The position numbers and the translations under genes were made by a program. A stretch of 64,000 nucleotides of DNA from Alphaproteobacteria bacterium (GTDB lineage Bacteria > Pseudomonadota > Alphaproteobacteria > Micavibrionales > Micavibrionaceae), in contig JAUHVY010000001.1 of the NCBI GenBank assembly GCA_030424975.1, positions 1,051,093 to 1,115,092 of the forward strand, given 5' to 3'. Numbering within the stretch: position 1 is the stretch's first letter; each line of letters begins with the position of its first letter. This document shows, one piece after another, positions 53,896 to 62,761 of this stretch. The notes under the pieces were generated by a model. The model had not been told where the DNA came from, did no database searches, and saw nothing but the letters and a program-made list of their open reading frames with translations.

Positions 53896-55458
53896 ATGAG
53901 ATATTTAACACACCGCAAATTTGAATTTCATTACATCCTGCTGGGGCTGGCGGCGATCATTTTGGCGATTGATCCCGTGCTATGGCTTACCCAGACATGG
54001 ACGGCGCCCTCATACGATTCAAAGGGGGCAATCGTTTTCCTTGTTTGCGTTGGCCTTTTCATCCTCAGCATAACGAGCCCGCGCACCACCAGTAAACAAG
54101 ATCACCGGAGTAAGCCGTTTCTGCTCCTTGGTTTGTCTGCGTTTATGCGCCTGATCGGGCAAGTTGCGGCATTTAATATTATCGGGGCGTTAACACTGGT
54201 TGTTGATGTGTACGCCATATCAAAATTATGCGCCCTTGATAAACGTGCGCGATATGTTTCGCCCTTCTGGCTCTCTGTTTGCTTTTTCTTCAGCCTGCCG
54301 ATTGAGCGCATTATTCAACGTGCGCTTGGTTACGGTTTACAGAATTTATCGGCGGACGGCGCGTGCGGCGTACTCGGAACGTTTTTTGATAACGTAACCT
54401 GCCATGGTGTCCGCATCCTGATCAACGCCCAAGATGTTATGGTCGATTTACCATGCTCCGGTGCACGCTCGCTCTTCTTATTACTGTTCTTCTATTGTGT
54501 TTGCGCGGCGGCCTCTCGTCAAAACATCATCAGCGGAATAATCGGCGGCGGTTTTGCACTAATCTGCGCGCTTATCGCAAATATTGTACGTATCTGTATT
54601 CTGGCCATCGGCATTGCCTTTCCTGTGGCGGGCATCGATGTGATGGAGCAACCGTATCATGACATTATCGGGCTAATCACGCTGGCCGTCGGCGGCATTC
54701 CGACACTGATTTGGATGCAATATTTTTCAAAACCGCAAAAGCCGATTCACCCTGTTTTGGATCGCGCACAATGGATCATCCCACGCAGCGTTCAACGCGA
54801 TGCATGGTGGCTTAGCGCCCGGAAAAAGCGCCGTGGTAAAAGCCTACCTCTTGCCGTGGCTGTGTTTTCAATCTTCTGCGCCGTAGTGATCCATAACCTG
54901 CCGCGCACCGCCATAGATGTCGCGCGCCCGAATTTGGCAATTGCCCTGCCCCATAGTCTGAATAACGCGATCGCCATTGAACGTCCGTTAAGTGAACAGG
55001 AACGCATCTATTTCACGCAGTTTGGCGGCAGCGCCAAAAAGGCGGCCTATGGCGACCATGGCCTCATGATGGTCAAAAGCAGCGCACCACTCAGACATCT
55101 TCACGCCCCTGATGAATGTTTGCGTGGTCTGGGGATGCAGGTGGAATATAAGGGGCCGGATTATTCCACCATCCCCAGCGCCATTTACAAAGCCACCGAT
55201 ACAGACGGTAACGCATATCGCATCGCTGTCAGCTTTATTTCCCAAGATCAAAGCATTATCACCACAAATATTTCAGAGGTCGTATGGCGATGGATGCAAA
55301 ACCCGAAACAAGACTGGACGGCGGTGCAACGTATTTCCCCTTGGCACACATCGCAGACAGAAAACAACCAATTCGATCATGCCCTCATGGCGGCACTTGA
55401 TCTGGAAACAAACACCACCCCCATTCACATAGCTTCATTAGAAGAAAGAGAGAGATAA
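53896..55458 (+). CDS. Exosortase with EpsI-like C-terminal domain
   Basis: 520 residues. The N-terminal ~285 residues are a polytopic exosortase: catalytic Cys187 in VMVDLPCSGARSLFLLL, Arg232 in ANIVRICIL and His255 in EQPYHDIIG, the expected triad. The C-terminal ~200 residues begin with a further helix and carry HAPDECLRGLGMQVEY, like the H-P-x-C-L-x-G motif of EpsI/DUF3485 proteins that often accompany exosortases. It would cut and anchor PEP-CTERM proteins at the inner membrane. It ends in TAATG with the start of the VIT/VWA gene, which is the only PEP-CTERM protein visible here. Confidence 0.9.
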   Translation: MRYLTHRKFEFHYILLGLAAIILAIDPVLWLTQTWTAPSYDSKGAIVFLVCVGLFILSITSPRTTSKQDHRSKPFLLLGLSAFMRLIGQVAAFNIIGALTLVVDVYAISKLCALDKRARYVSPFWLSVCFFFSLPIERIIQRALGYGLQNLSADGACGVLGTFFDNVTCHGVRILINAQDVMVDLPCSGARSLFLLLFFYCVCAAASRQNIISGIIGGGFALICALIANIVRICILAIGIAFPVAGIDVMEQPYHDIIGLITLAVGGIPTLIWMQYFSKPQKPIHPVLDRAQWIIPRSVQRDAWWLSARKKRRGKSLPLAVAVFSIFCAVVIHNLPRTAIDVARPNLAIALPHSLNNAIAIERPLSEQERIYFTQFGGSAKKAAYGDHGLMMVKSSAPLRHLHAPDECLRGLGMQVEYKGPDYSTIPSAIYKATDTDGNAYRIAVSFISQDQSIITTNISEVVWRWMQNPKQDWTAVQRISPWHTSQTENNQFDHALMAALDLETNTTPIHIASLEERER

Positions 55459-57584
55459 TGCCCTACTACAACAAAATACTGATCGCGTGCGTGTGTTTTA
55501 TCGGCCTGTCACCAACGGCACATGCCCAGGACATTACAGATAAAATCGGCGGCAGCGTCGAGGCCGAAATTAACGGCGCACTTGTTCAATTCCCTGCGCT
55601 AAAAACAGATATCGATATCACGATAGAAGGTGATCTGGCGAATGTGAAAATCAAGCAGGTTTTTGAAAACCCGACAGAAACACCGATGAATGCGCGTTAT
55701 TTATTCCCGATGAACAAAGACAGTGCCGTACATGCCATGACAATGGAAGTTGGTGATGAAATCATCAAGGCAAAGATTAAACGTAAAGAAGAAGCCCAAA
55801 AGACATTCGAGGCGGCAAAAAAGGAGGGAAAAGCCGCCTCACTTCTTACGCAACATCGCCCTAATATGTATACGCAAAAAATTGCCAACCTTATGCCTGG
55901 TATGCCCGTTACCGTGACATTGGAATACACACAAAGCGTTCCTAAAATTGACAATAATTATGCACTTGTCGTGCCCTTAATAGTCGGGCCGCGCTATAAT
56001 CCGCCCGGTTTTGGGAATGCGCCCGATATCATTGATGACGGTATTATCGTTGGCAAAGCGCAAAGCACCAGTACATCGCCCTTTGGGACATGGGAGTTAG
56101 AGCAAGCTGTCGATTACCCTGCTGTCCCTACCCTCAACCTTCCTGATGCGATAGAGGAAGAGCGTGTATCCATTCGCATTCGTATGAACAGCGATATCGC
56201 CATACAGGATGTCTTTAGCAAAACCCATGACATCACCGTGAATGGTGATAACAACACAAAGGAAATCTCACTCACTAAAAATCGTGTGATTGATAATGCG
56301 GATTTTGTCCTGAACTACAGCCTTGGTAGCAAGCAAACACAAGCAGGATTTATCGCTACGCCGACATCGGATAATGACGGATATTTCAGCCTGATGATCG
56401 AACCGCCTGCCATGCCTGATGCCGCAGACATTACCGCGCGTGAAATGGTTTTTGTTCTGGATACATCCGGATCAATGAGTGGCCTGCCCATGGATGCAAG
56501 CAAAACATTCATGACGCACGCCTTGCAAAACCTGCGTAATGGCGATTCATTTCGCATCATCAGCTTTAATGATAATGCAGCCGAATATAACCCTAACCCC
56601 GTACAGGTCACACCAACCAATTTAAAAGGTGGCCTAAGATACGTAGAAGGTCTGCGCGCAAGCGGCGGTACGAACATTCCGCTAGCCATCAGCAAAGCCT
56701 TATCAATGCCTGAACAAAACAACGTCTTGCGCATTGTGGTATTCCTTACAGATGGCTATATCGGCAACGACACCGCCGTATTACGCCAAATATCCGAAGT
56801 CATCGGTAATGCCCGTATCTATGCCTTTGGTGTGGGAACATCTGTGAACCGATACCTTCTGGATGAAATGGGACGCCGCGGCGCCGGATTTGCCCGCTTC
56901 ATTGATCCGACCGAAGACGTGCATGATGCGGCTATTTCCTTGGCACAAAAACTGAATGCGCCCGTTCTGACCAATATCAATATTGATTGGGGCGACATGC
57001 AAGTTTCCGAGGTAACCCCCGATGTCATTCCCGACCTGTTTGCGGGTAACACTATTCGCGTACAAGGACGTTATAACGGCAAAGAAACACAAAACATCCG
57101 TATAGAAGGCCGCGTTAAAGGTAAAAAAGCATCCCTGCCGTTGCAAATCACATTACCTGATCCTGCGAATGACAACACAAAACCGAAAAGCCACGATAGC
57201 GCTATTCCGACAATTTGGGCACGATCACGCGTCGCCGATCATATGCGCCAAATTAACATGCCCGAAAGCGCCCGCGCCACAACCGACACATATGACGAGT
57301 TAAAGGAAAAAGTTGTCGCCCTGGGTTTGAACTTCTCACTTATGACACAATGGACGTCATTTGTTGCGGTATCCGAAAAGGTGGTCAATAAAACGCCTGA
57401 CCAGACAAGAAATGCCAATGTTGCCCTGCCGATGGTCAAGGGGGTCAGCAACCTAGCATACGGGCAAAACTTTGCCGGTGGTTCTGTTCCTGAACCTGCA
57501 AGCACAGGTGGTCTTATCGTTCTTGGCGGGATGGCCGTAGCAGCGGCAAGACGCAAGAAAAAAGCCAAGGCCGCGCGTGCATAA
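55458..57584 (+). CDS. VIT and VWA domain protein with PEP-CTERM sorting signal
   Basis: 708 residues. Signal peptide ends near PTAHA|QDIT. VIT domain at about 30-165 (DANVKIKQVFENPTETPMNA-like segment), VWA domain at about 325-500 with MIDAS motif FVLDTSGSMSGLPMDASKTF and the later Thr and Asp in SGGTNIPLAI and FLTDGYIGND. The end is a classic PEP-CTERM: VPEPASTGGLIVLGGMAVAA then ARRKKK. It is probably the dedicated substrate of the exosortase, retained in the envelope or exported. Ca/Mg-dependent adhesion via VWA is inferred. Confidence 0.92.
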   Translation: MPYYNKILIACVCFIGLSPTAHAQDITDKIGGSVEAEINGALVQFPALKTDIDITIEGDLANVKIKQVFENPTETPMNARYLFPMNKDSAVHAMTMEVGDEIIKAKIKRKEEAQKTFEAAKKEGKAASLLTQHRPNMYTQKIANLMPGMPVTVTLEYTQSVPKIDNNYALVVPLIVGPRYNPPGFGNAPDIIDDGIIVGKAQSTSTSPFGTWELEQAVDYPAVPTLNLPDAIEEERVSIRIRMNSDIAIQDVFSKTHDITVNGDNNTKEISLTKNRVIDNADFVLNYSLGSKQTQAGFIATPTSDNDGYFSLMIEPPAMPDAADITAREMVFVLDTSGSMSGLPMDASKTFMTHALQNLRNGDSFRIISFNDNAAEYNPNPVQVTPTNLKGGLRYVEGLRASGGTNIPLAISKALSMPEQNNVLRIVVFLTDGYIGNDTAVLRQISEVIGNARIYAFGVGTSVNRYLLDEMGRRGAGFARFIDPTEDVHDAAISLAQKLNAPVLTNINIDWGDMQVSEVTPDVIPDLFAGNTIRVQGRYNGKETQNIRIEGRVKGKKASLPLQITLPDPANDNTKPKSHDSAIPTIWARSRVADHMRQINMPESARATTDTYDELKEKVVALGLNFSLMTQWTSFVAVSEKVVNKTPDQTRNANVALPMVKGVSNLAYGQNFAGGSVPEPASTGGLIVLGGMAVAAARRKKKAKAARA

Positions 57585-57595
57585 AGATGTTTAAC

Positions 57596-57627
57596 GCCGC
57601 GCCCCGATTTGCTAAGCTTGGCGCGGC
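57596..57627 (+). terminator. GC-rich hairpin between VIT/VWA and regulator genes
   Basis: GCCGCGCC pairs with GGCGCGGC across a 16-base loop, 12 bp after the VIT/VWA stop. There is no U tract after it, so it is probably a processing or stability element, or a weak terminator that lowers expression of the downstream two-component genes. Confidence 0.5.
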
Positions 57628-57643
57628 ATAAGAGAAAGTATAA

Positions 57644-58339
57644 ATGATGGCCAAAACGATACTGGTTGTAGATGATGATCCGAATATTCGTGACGTTGTT
57701 GTCTTCGCTCTGGAAAAAGCAAATATGGGTACGGCGCAGGCATCGGATGGCCATCAGGCATTGCAAATGGCCAAACAAGGGGCACATGACCTGATCATCC
57801 TTGATATCAATATGCCTGAAATGGATGGGCTGGAGGCTTGCAAAGCACTACGTAAAACCTCCGATGTGCCGATCCTCTTTCTCTCCTCACGGGATGAAGA
57901 AATCGATAAGGTCATCGGCTTTGAGCTCGGTGCGGATGATTACCTGACAAAGCCGTTCAGCCCCCGCGAATTAGTGGCACGGGTCAAGGCCATTTTAAAA
58001 CGGAGCAATACACAACAAACAGCAAAGTCCGAAAAACCGAAAGACATACTAACGTGCGGTGCGCTCAAGGTTGAGAGCGACAAACACCAAGCCTCATGGA
58101 ATGATCACGCCGTTGATCTGACAGGGACGGAATTTTCAATCCTGCAAGGCATGGCAAAACACCCTGATCGGGTTTTCGATCGTGATCAAATCATGAACAT
58201 GGCCTATAACAGCAGCACCTATGTCAGTGACCGCACAATCGATAGCCATATTCGTAATATCAGGAATAAATTTGCGAAAATCGGCTGCGATAAGCTCATC
58301 ACAACCATGCACGGTGTGGGATACAAATTAACACCATGA
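57644..58339 (+). CDS. OmpR-family response regulator
   Basis: 231 residues. Receiver domain AKTILVVDDDPNIRDVVVFA with phospho-acceptor in DLIILDINMPEMDG and Lys in DYLTKPFSPREL; winged helix with LTGTEFSILQGMAKH and DRTIDSHIRNIRNKF ending GVGYKLTP. The gene is 59 bp after the VIT/VWA gene and overlaps the kinase by 4 bp (ATGA). It probably controls the exosortase operon or the convergent adhesin. Confidence 0.94.
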   Translation: MMAKTILVVDDDPNIRDVVVFALEKANMGTAQASDGHQALQMAKQGAHDLIILDINMPEMDGLEACKALRKTSDVPILFLSSRDEEIDKVIGFELGADDYLTKPFSPRELVARVKAILKRSNTQQTAKSEKPKDILTCGALKVESDKHQASWNDHAVDLTGTEFSILQGMAKHPDRVFDRDQIMNMAYNSSTYVSDRTIDSHIRNIRNKFAKIGCDKLITTMHGVGYKLTP

Positions 58340-59937
58340 CCGATAAAAAACATACACCGCATGTACGTCTGCGCACTATACTACTCATCGTTAATTTAAT
58401 GGTGTTCTTATTGCCGTTGGCGGGGTTAATGTTTTTTCGTGTCTATGAAAACACATTGGTGCAACAAACTGAGAATGAACTGGTCGCGCAGGCCGCGATG
58501 ATTTCGGCAATGTATAAGGCAGGCATACAGAAAAGATTAGGTGATGATGATCAATACGGCATCCCGAAGGATGATCATGACATGATCACTGTCGAACCGT
58601 TTTATACACCGATTGTGCCCAGTTTAGACCTCTCCAAAGAACCGATCCTACCTGCGCGCGTTGACGGCAAACCATCATCCGTTACCGCGCCACATGCCAC
58701 CGAAGTCGGAGAGGAAATCACTCCGCTAATGCTAGAGGCACAAAGAACAACATTATCAGGTATGAAGGTTCTTGATTATAACGGGGTTGCCGTGGCCGGT
58801 CGCAATGAAATCGGTATGGATTTTTCAGATATCCATGAAATACGCTCTGCCTTGAGAGGGCATTATACAAGCGTGATCCGCGAACGTATATCCGACAGCC
58901 CACCGCCTGCACTTGCCTCGGTCAGTCGCGGCACAGGCATTCGTGTTTTTATTGCCATGCCCGTCTTGCATAACGGTCAGGTTTGGGGCGTGGTTTACTT
59001 ATCACGTACACCGCAAAATATTTTGAAACATATGTATGCCGAAAAGTGGAAATTCATTTTCGTTGTTTTTACCCTTGTGTGCATGACAATGATTATTGCG
59101 CTGTTCACATCCTTTATGATTTCCAAACCGATTAAGGAATTGATTAAGCGCACCGAGCGTTTTTCAAACGGTGATAAAGATGCGCTCAAATCATCATCAA
59201 TTGCCGAAGTGAAAGAGATTGCCCTGCTTGGTGAAAGTTTTGAGCGCATGGCCTTATCCCTGAACAACAGATCAGAATATATTCGGGATTTTGCCATGCA
59301 TGTTTCCCATGAATTCAAAACCCCTATCACGGCAATTCAAGGCTCAGCGGAGCTATTACTCGATCATCTTGATGATATGGAGGAAAGCAAAAAACGCCAA
59401 TTCCTGAATAATATTATAATGGACAGCAACCGCCTGAAACGTCTAGTGCGCCGCCTGCTCGAACTTGCGCGTGCGGACAATATTACACCGTCAAATGACG
59501 TATGCACCCTCTCACCGATCTTAGAGCATATAAAAGTGCGATATAGAGATGTTGAGAATTTCAACGTCAACATCCCCCCCTACGATGAGATGTCCGTCAA
59601 AATTTCCGAGGAAAATTTAGAAACCATATTCATCAATCTGTGCGATAACGCCTATCAGAATAATGCGACCTCCATGGATATTGCCATGCGCAATGATAAT
59701 GGCAATCTTTTCATTACATTTGCGGATAACGGACAAGGCATCTCAAAGGCAAACGAAGCCAAAATATTCAACCTGTTCTTCACCACGCGAAAACAAGAAG
59801 GTGGCACAGGTATTGGCCTTGGGTTGGTGACATCCATCCTTGATGCACATCACGGCGAAATCACATTGAAGAACAGCAAAAAAGGCGCGGTATTCGAAAT
59901 CCTTTTGCCAACATCACCAGCACATAATGCATCTTAG
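58336..59937 (+). CDS. Sensor histidine kinase
   Basis: 533 residues. N-terminal helix (LRTILLIVNLMVFLLPLAGL) and a second near 235-255 (FIFVVFTLVCMTMIIALFTS) bracket a periplasmic sensor of about 200 residues. HAMP (SKPIKELIKRTERFSNGDKD), H-box HVSHEFKTPITAIQGSAELL, and the ATPase motifs NLCDNAYQNNATS, FADNGQGISKAN and GGTGIGLGLVTS follow. The 4-bp overlap with the regulator gene indicates a cognate pair. Its stop overlaps the convergent adhesin gene by 4 bp. Confidence 0.94.
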   Translation: MTDKKHTPHVRLRTILLIVNLMVFLLPLAGLMFFRVYENTLVQQTENELVAQAAMISAMYKAGIQKRLGDDDQYGIPKDDHDMITVEPFYTPIVPSLDLSKEPILPARVDGKPSSVTAPHATEVGEEITPLMLEAQRTTLSGMKVLDYNGVAVAGRNEIGMDFSDIHEIRSALRGHYTSVIRERISDSPPPALASVSRGTGIRVFIAMPVLHNGQVWGVVYLSRTPQNILKHMYAEKWKFIFVVFTLVCMTMIIALFTSFMISKPIKELIKRTERFSNGDKDALKSSSIAEVKEIALLGESFERMALSLNNRSEYIRDFAMHVSHEFKTPITAIQGSAELLLDHLDDMEESKKRQFLNNIIMDSNRLKRLVRRLLELARADNITPSNDVCTLSPILEHIKVRYRDVENFNVNIPPYDEMSVKISEENLETIFINLCDNAYQNNATSMDIAMRNDNGNLFITFADNGQGISKANEAKIFNLFFTTRKQEGGTGIGLGLVTSILDAHHGEITLKNSKKGAVFEILLPTSPAHNAS

Positions 59938-62471
59938 AAGTCCACCGGCACACTATTGGAATAAAACTCTAAATTACTAAGGAGTGTGGCTCCTGATAAA
60001 GGATTAGAGTTCCCTCCTGCTCGTACCGAGCTACCGACAAGACCATAACCGGCATTATCCGTACCCGCCCAGGTACCGCTATCCAATGCGCCGGGAATTG
60101 ATACATCGATAACACGAACGCCATCAATATAAACGCCAAGCTCGCCCGCAGCATTAGGATCAGCGACAAAAACAAAGTCATGACGCCCCTGTGAAATTGA
60201 CGCAATCGGATAACTTGCAAATATTGTGTCCGCCGTTGTTGTGGTCGCAACACCATCTCCCGCGGCAAAAACCAAGTTTGCACCATCAAACCATGCGGCA
60301 ATACCTATACCTGTGGCACCGGATTCAAATATAACCCCATTCGGAGATGCTCCAATATCAATCACAGAGTGCCATGTGGATGCAAAATTACGCGGTGTAA
60401 ATGCAGGCCCCGATGATGATGGCCCGAGCGCGCTTGTTAACACAGGAAAGCCGTCAATCGGATCATCAATTGTCGTAAAGCTATACACCCCTTCTGCAAT
60501 ACCTACAGATATTACATTTTGTGTGTCTTTAAATGCGCTGTCCTGCGCACGCAAGCTATATTGGGTTCCGAATTCCAAAAGCAAATCAGACAAATCGATC
60601 GTAACAACATTGTTAACAATCGAAACACGTGAGTCATTGACAGAAAATACAAATGTACCTGAACCGTCATCCTGATCTGTAATTGTAATATCACCCTCAC
60701 CCGCAACAACATCTGCCGCAAATGTAATCGTAATATCAGTACCGACCGGAACATTCGTAGCACCATTAGCCGGAGAAAAAGCATTCACATTCGGTGTCCT
60801 GCTTTCTATATATGCTGGGTCTATACGCTCCTGTACGCGTATAACATTTTCACGCGACACTTTTCTGAACAAATATTCAGCAGCGGACTTTTTGCGGAAC
60901 TGTTCATTCCAATCAAACATATATTCTCGCGGCGCACCGAATTTGTAATTCAATTTCACACCCATACCGAACTGCGTATCACGCCCCCCCTCATCATTCA
61001 TCAGAGCATGCAGCGTAATTGCAGGAACAGGTGTGTACTCGACACGAAATTCCTGCCCTGTTATATCGTCCTCGTTATCAAAGGCACGCCAGACATAACT
61101 TTTTCCAAACACCTCCAGTGCCGGTAAAAACGGCATACGCCCCGAAAGCTCCAAATCTGCACCGCTCATTGCACGTTCCTGGTAATTGGTGCGTGACGCT
61201 TGCCACCCCGAAATCCCTTTATAATAATTCAACGTCGCGCCCCATAAAGCGGTTTGATAATCCGCTCCTAAACTCGCGCGCAAATGGCTATACGGCGCCT
61301 GGTAGTCGACAAACCCGTTTACGCCAAGCACATAAGCCTCGCTCGGCGGTAAATATCGATATACCAAGCCTGCGGTGTAGTTATGACGAAAATCTTGCTG
61401 TGCATAAGCAAGCTGCGTAAAGAAATTATGACGCCGCCCCTGCGTGCTATGTAGTGGCTGCATTGTCGTGACACTGAATATCGGTTTGTTACGCTCCCGA
61501 TATTTCATTTCAACTTCAAGATTACGCAAAAAAGCATATTTTGAATTTTTGGCATAATTCAGTCCGCCATCGAGCATCGCTTGAGCAATATTCGCTTCCA
61601 GATTAAGTGCAAAATCACCACGTAAACGTGATGCATCAATCATGTTACCTGCTGCTATATCATCGACAAAACGCTGCCCAGCTATTTGCACGCTCTGCGC
61701 TGTTGCTTGCTTAAATGCTGTTACAAAGTATTCTTTAATACTTTGATATTCCTTTCCGCCCATATTCCCCAAATCATATTCAGAGGCAATATAACGATCG
61801 AAAGCTTCATCTGCTGCCTGCGCTATGACAGTTTTTGTCATCTGTGTAAATTGCGCAGGCGAATTGATAATGTGCGAATTTTTCTCTTGTGCGATGTCAT
61901 GGCGATAGCGCGCATCCGCAAAACGCATATTAACCATATTTTGCGCTTCGTTTGAGGCGACCCGCGCTATTTGCGATTTTGGAATATACTCCGCATCATT
62001 ACCGACACTTGGCTCAATACCCTGAAGTAAGGATACAGGCGGCGCATTATTATGTTGTGATAAATACGGATTAAAAGCATCTGTCATAATCTCTTCGGTA
62101 CCGGGAACACCGATCACACGGCATTGCGCATTTTGCTCTAATAATCTGGCGCAACTTTCAAATAATATCTTTTTCACCGCATGTGCGGGAATATCTTTAC
62201 TCATAATACCGGCACGAAGACGTACAGCACTACCTGATGAAAACACGATATGCGTATACGGGCGAAAGAAATAGAATGTCGGAATATTATGACGATAGAC
62301 TTCCCACTGCGCCAATGCCTCTTCCTTGGTCGCAAAATACGAAAGCTCAAGACCCGTGAAATCCTGAGCATAGTTGAGCGTTTTATTTTGTGCCTCATCT
62401 ACACGATCAATATTGCGCGCATAAACATGAGCTGCAAATATGCAAAGCATAAGCAGCCAAATCATAGTCAT
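59934..62471 (-). CDS. Inverse-autotransporter (intimin/invasin-type) adhesin
   Basis: 845 residues. Signal peptide MTMIWLLMLCIFAAHVYA; a helical segment of about 200 residues; then a beta-barrel of the inverse autotransporter type (GVNGFVDYQAPYSHLRASLG, YYKGISGWQASRTNYQERAM, FGMGVKLNYKFG) at about 345-535. Next comes a bacterial Ig-like domain (NAFSPANGATNVPVGTDITI) near 575-670, then a LamG/concanavalin-like domain (SQGRHDFVFVADPNAAGELG) to the end. The passenger would be displayed C-terminal to the barrel. I chose ATG 62471; TTG 62513 would add 14 residues ahead of the signal. Confidence 0.85.
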   Translation of the reverse strand: MTMIWLLMLCIFAAHVYARNIDRVDEAQNKTLNYAQDFTGLELSYFATKEEALAQWEVYRHNIPTFYFFRPYTHIVFSSGSAVRLRAGIMSKDIPAHAVKKILFESCARLLEQNAQCRVIGVPGTEEIMTDAFNPYLSQHNNAPPVSLLQGIEPSVGNDAEYIPKSQIARVASNEAQNMVNMRFADARYRHDIAQEKNSHIINSPAQFTQMTKTVIAQAADEAFDRYIASEYDLGNMGGKEYQSIKEYFVTAFKQATAQSVQIAGQRFVDDIAAGNMIDASRLRGDFALNLEANIAQAMLDGGLNYAKNSKYAFLRNLEVEMKYRERNKPIFSVTTMQPLHSTQGRRHNFFTQLAYAQQDFRHNYTAGLVYRYLPPSEAYVLGVNGFVDYQAPYSHLRASLGADYQTALWGATLNYYKGISGWQASRTNYQERAMSGADLELSGRMPFLPALEVFGKSYVWRAFDNEDDITGQEFRVEYTPVPAITLHALMNDEGGRDTQFGMGVKLNYKFGAPREYMFDWNEQFRKKSAAEYLFRKVSRENVIRVQERIDPAYIESRTPNVNAFSPANGATNVPVGTDITITFAADVVAGEGDITITDQDDGSGTFVFSVNDSRVSIVNNVVTIDLSDLLLEFGTQYSLRAQDSAFKDTQNVISVGIAEGVYSFTTIDDPIDGFPVLTSALGPSSSGPAFTPRNFASTWHSVIDIGASPNGVIFESGATGIGIAAWFDGANLVFAAGDGVATTTTADTIFASYPIASISQGRHDFVFVADPNAAGELGVYIDGVRVIDVSIPGALDSGTWAGTDNAGYGLVGSSVRAGGNSNPLSGATLLSNLEFYSNSVPVDF

Positions 62472-62761
62472 GTTCTTTATACGCAACAAAGTCGAGCACC
62501 CCACTATTTTCAATTAAAGTCGGAGTTAAAAAGATTACGTGGACATAAACGTATGCTGTGAGTATTACGATGCTATTCGAATTTAGCTGTGGGTAAAGGA
62601 TAAAAAGCACAATATCCAATCATATCCACCATTATAAGAATATTAAAAATCAACGTGTTATATTAGGTAATCGAAGGATACATTAAAATCACACGGTAAG
62701 TTTTGTTGATTTTCCATAGAGATCGGAGTAAAACAAACAAAAAAACGAACGGGTTGGTTGT

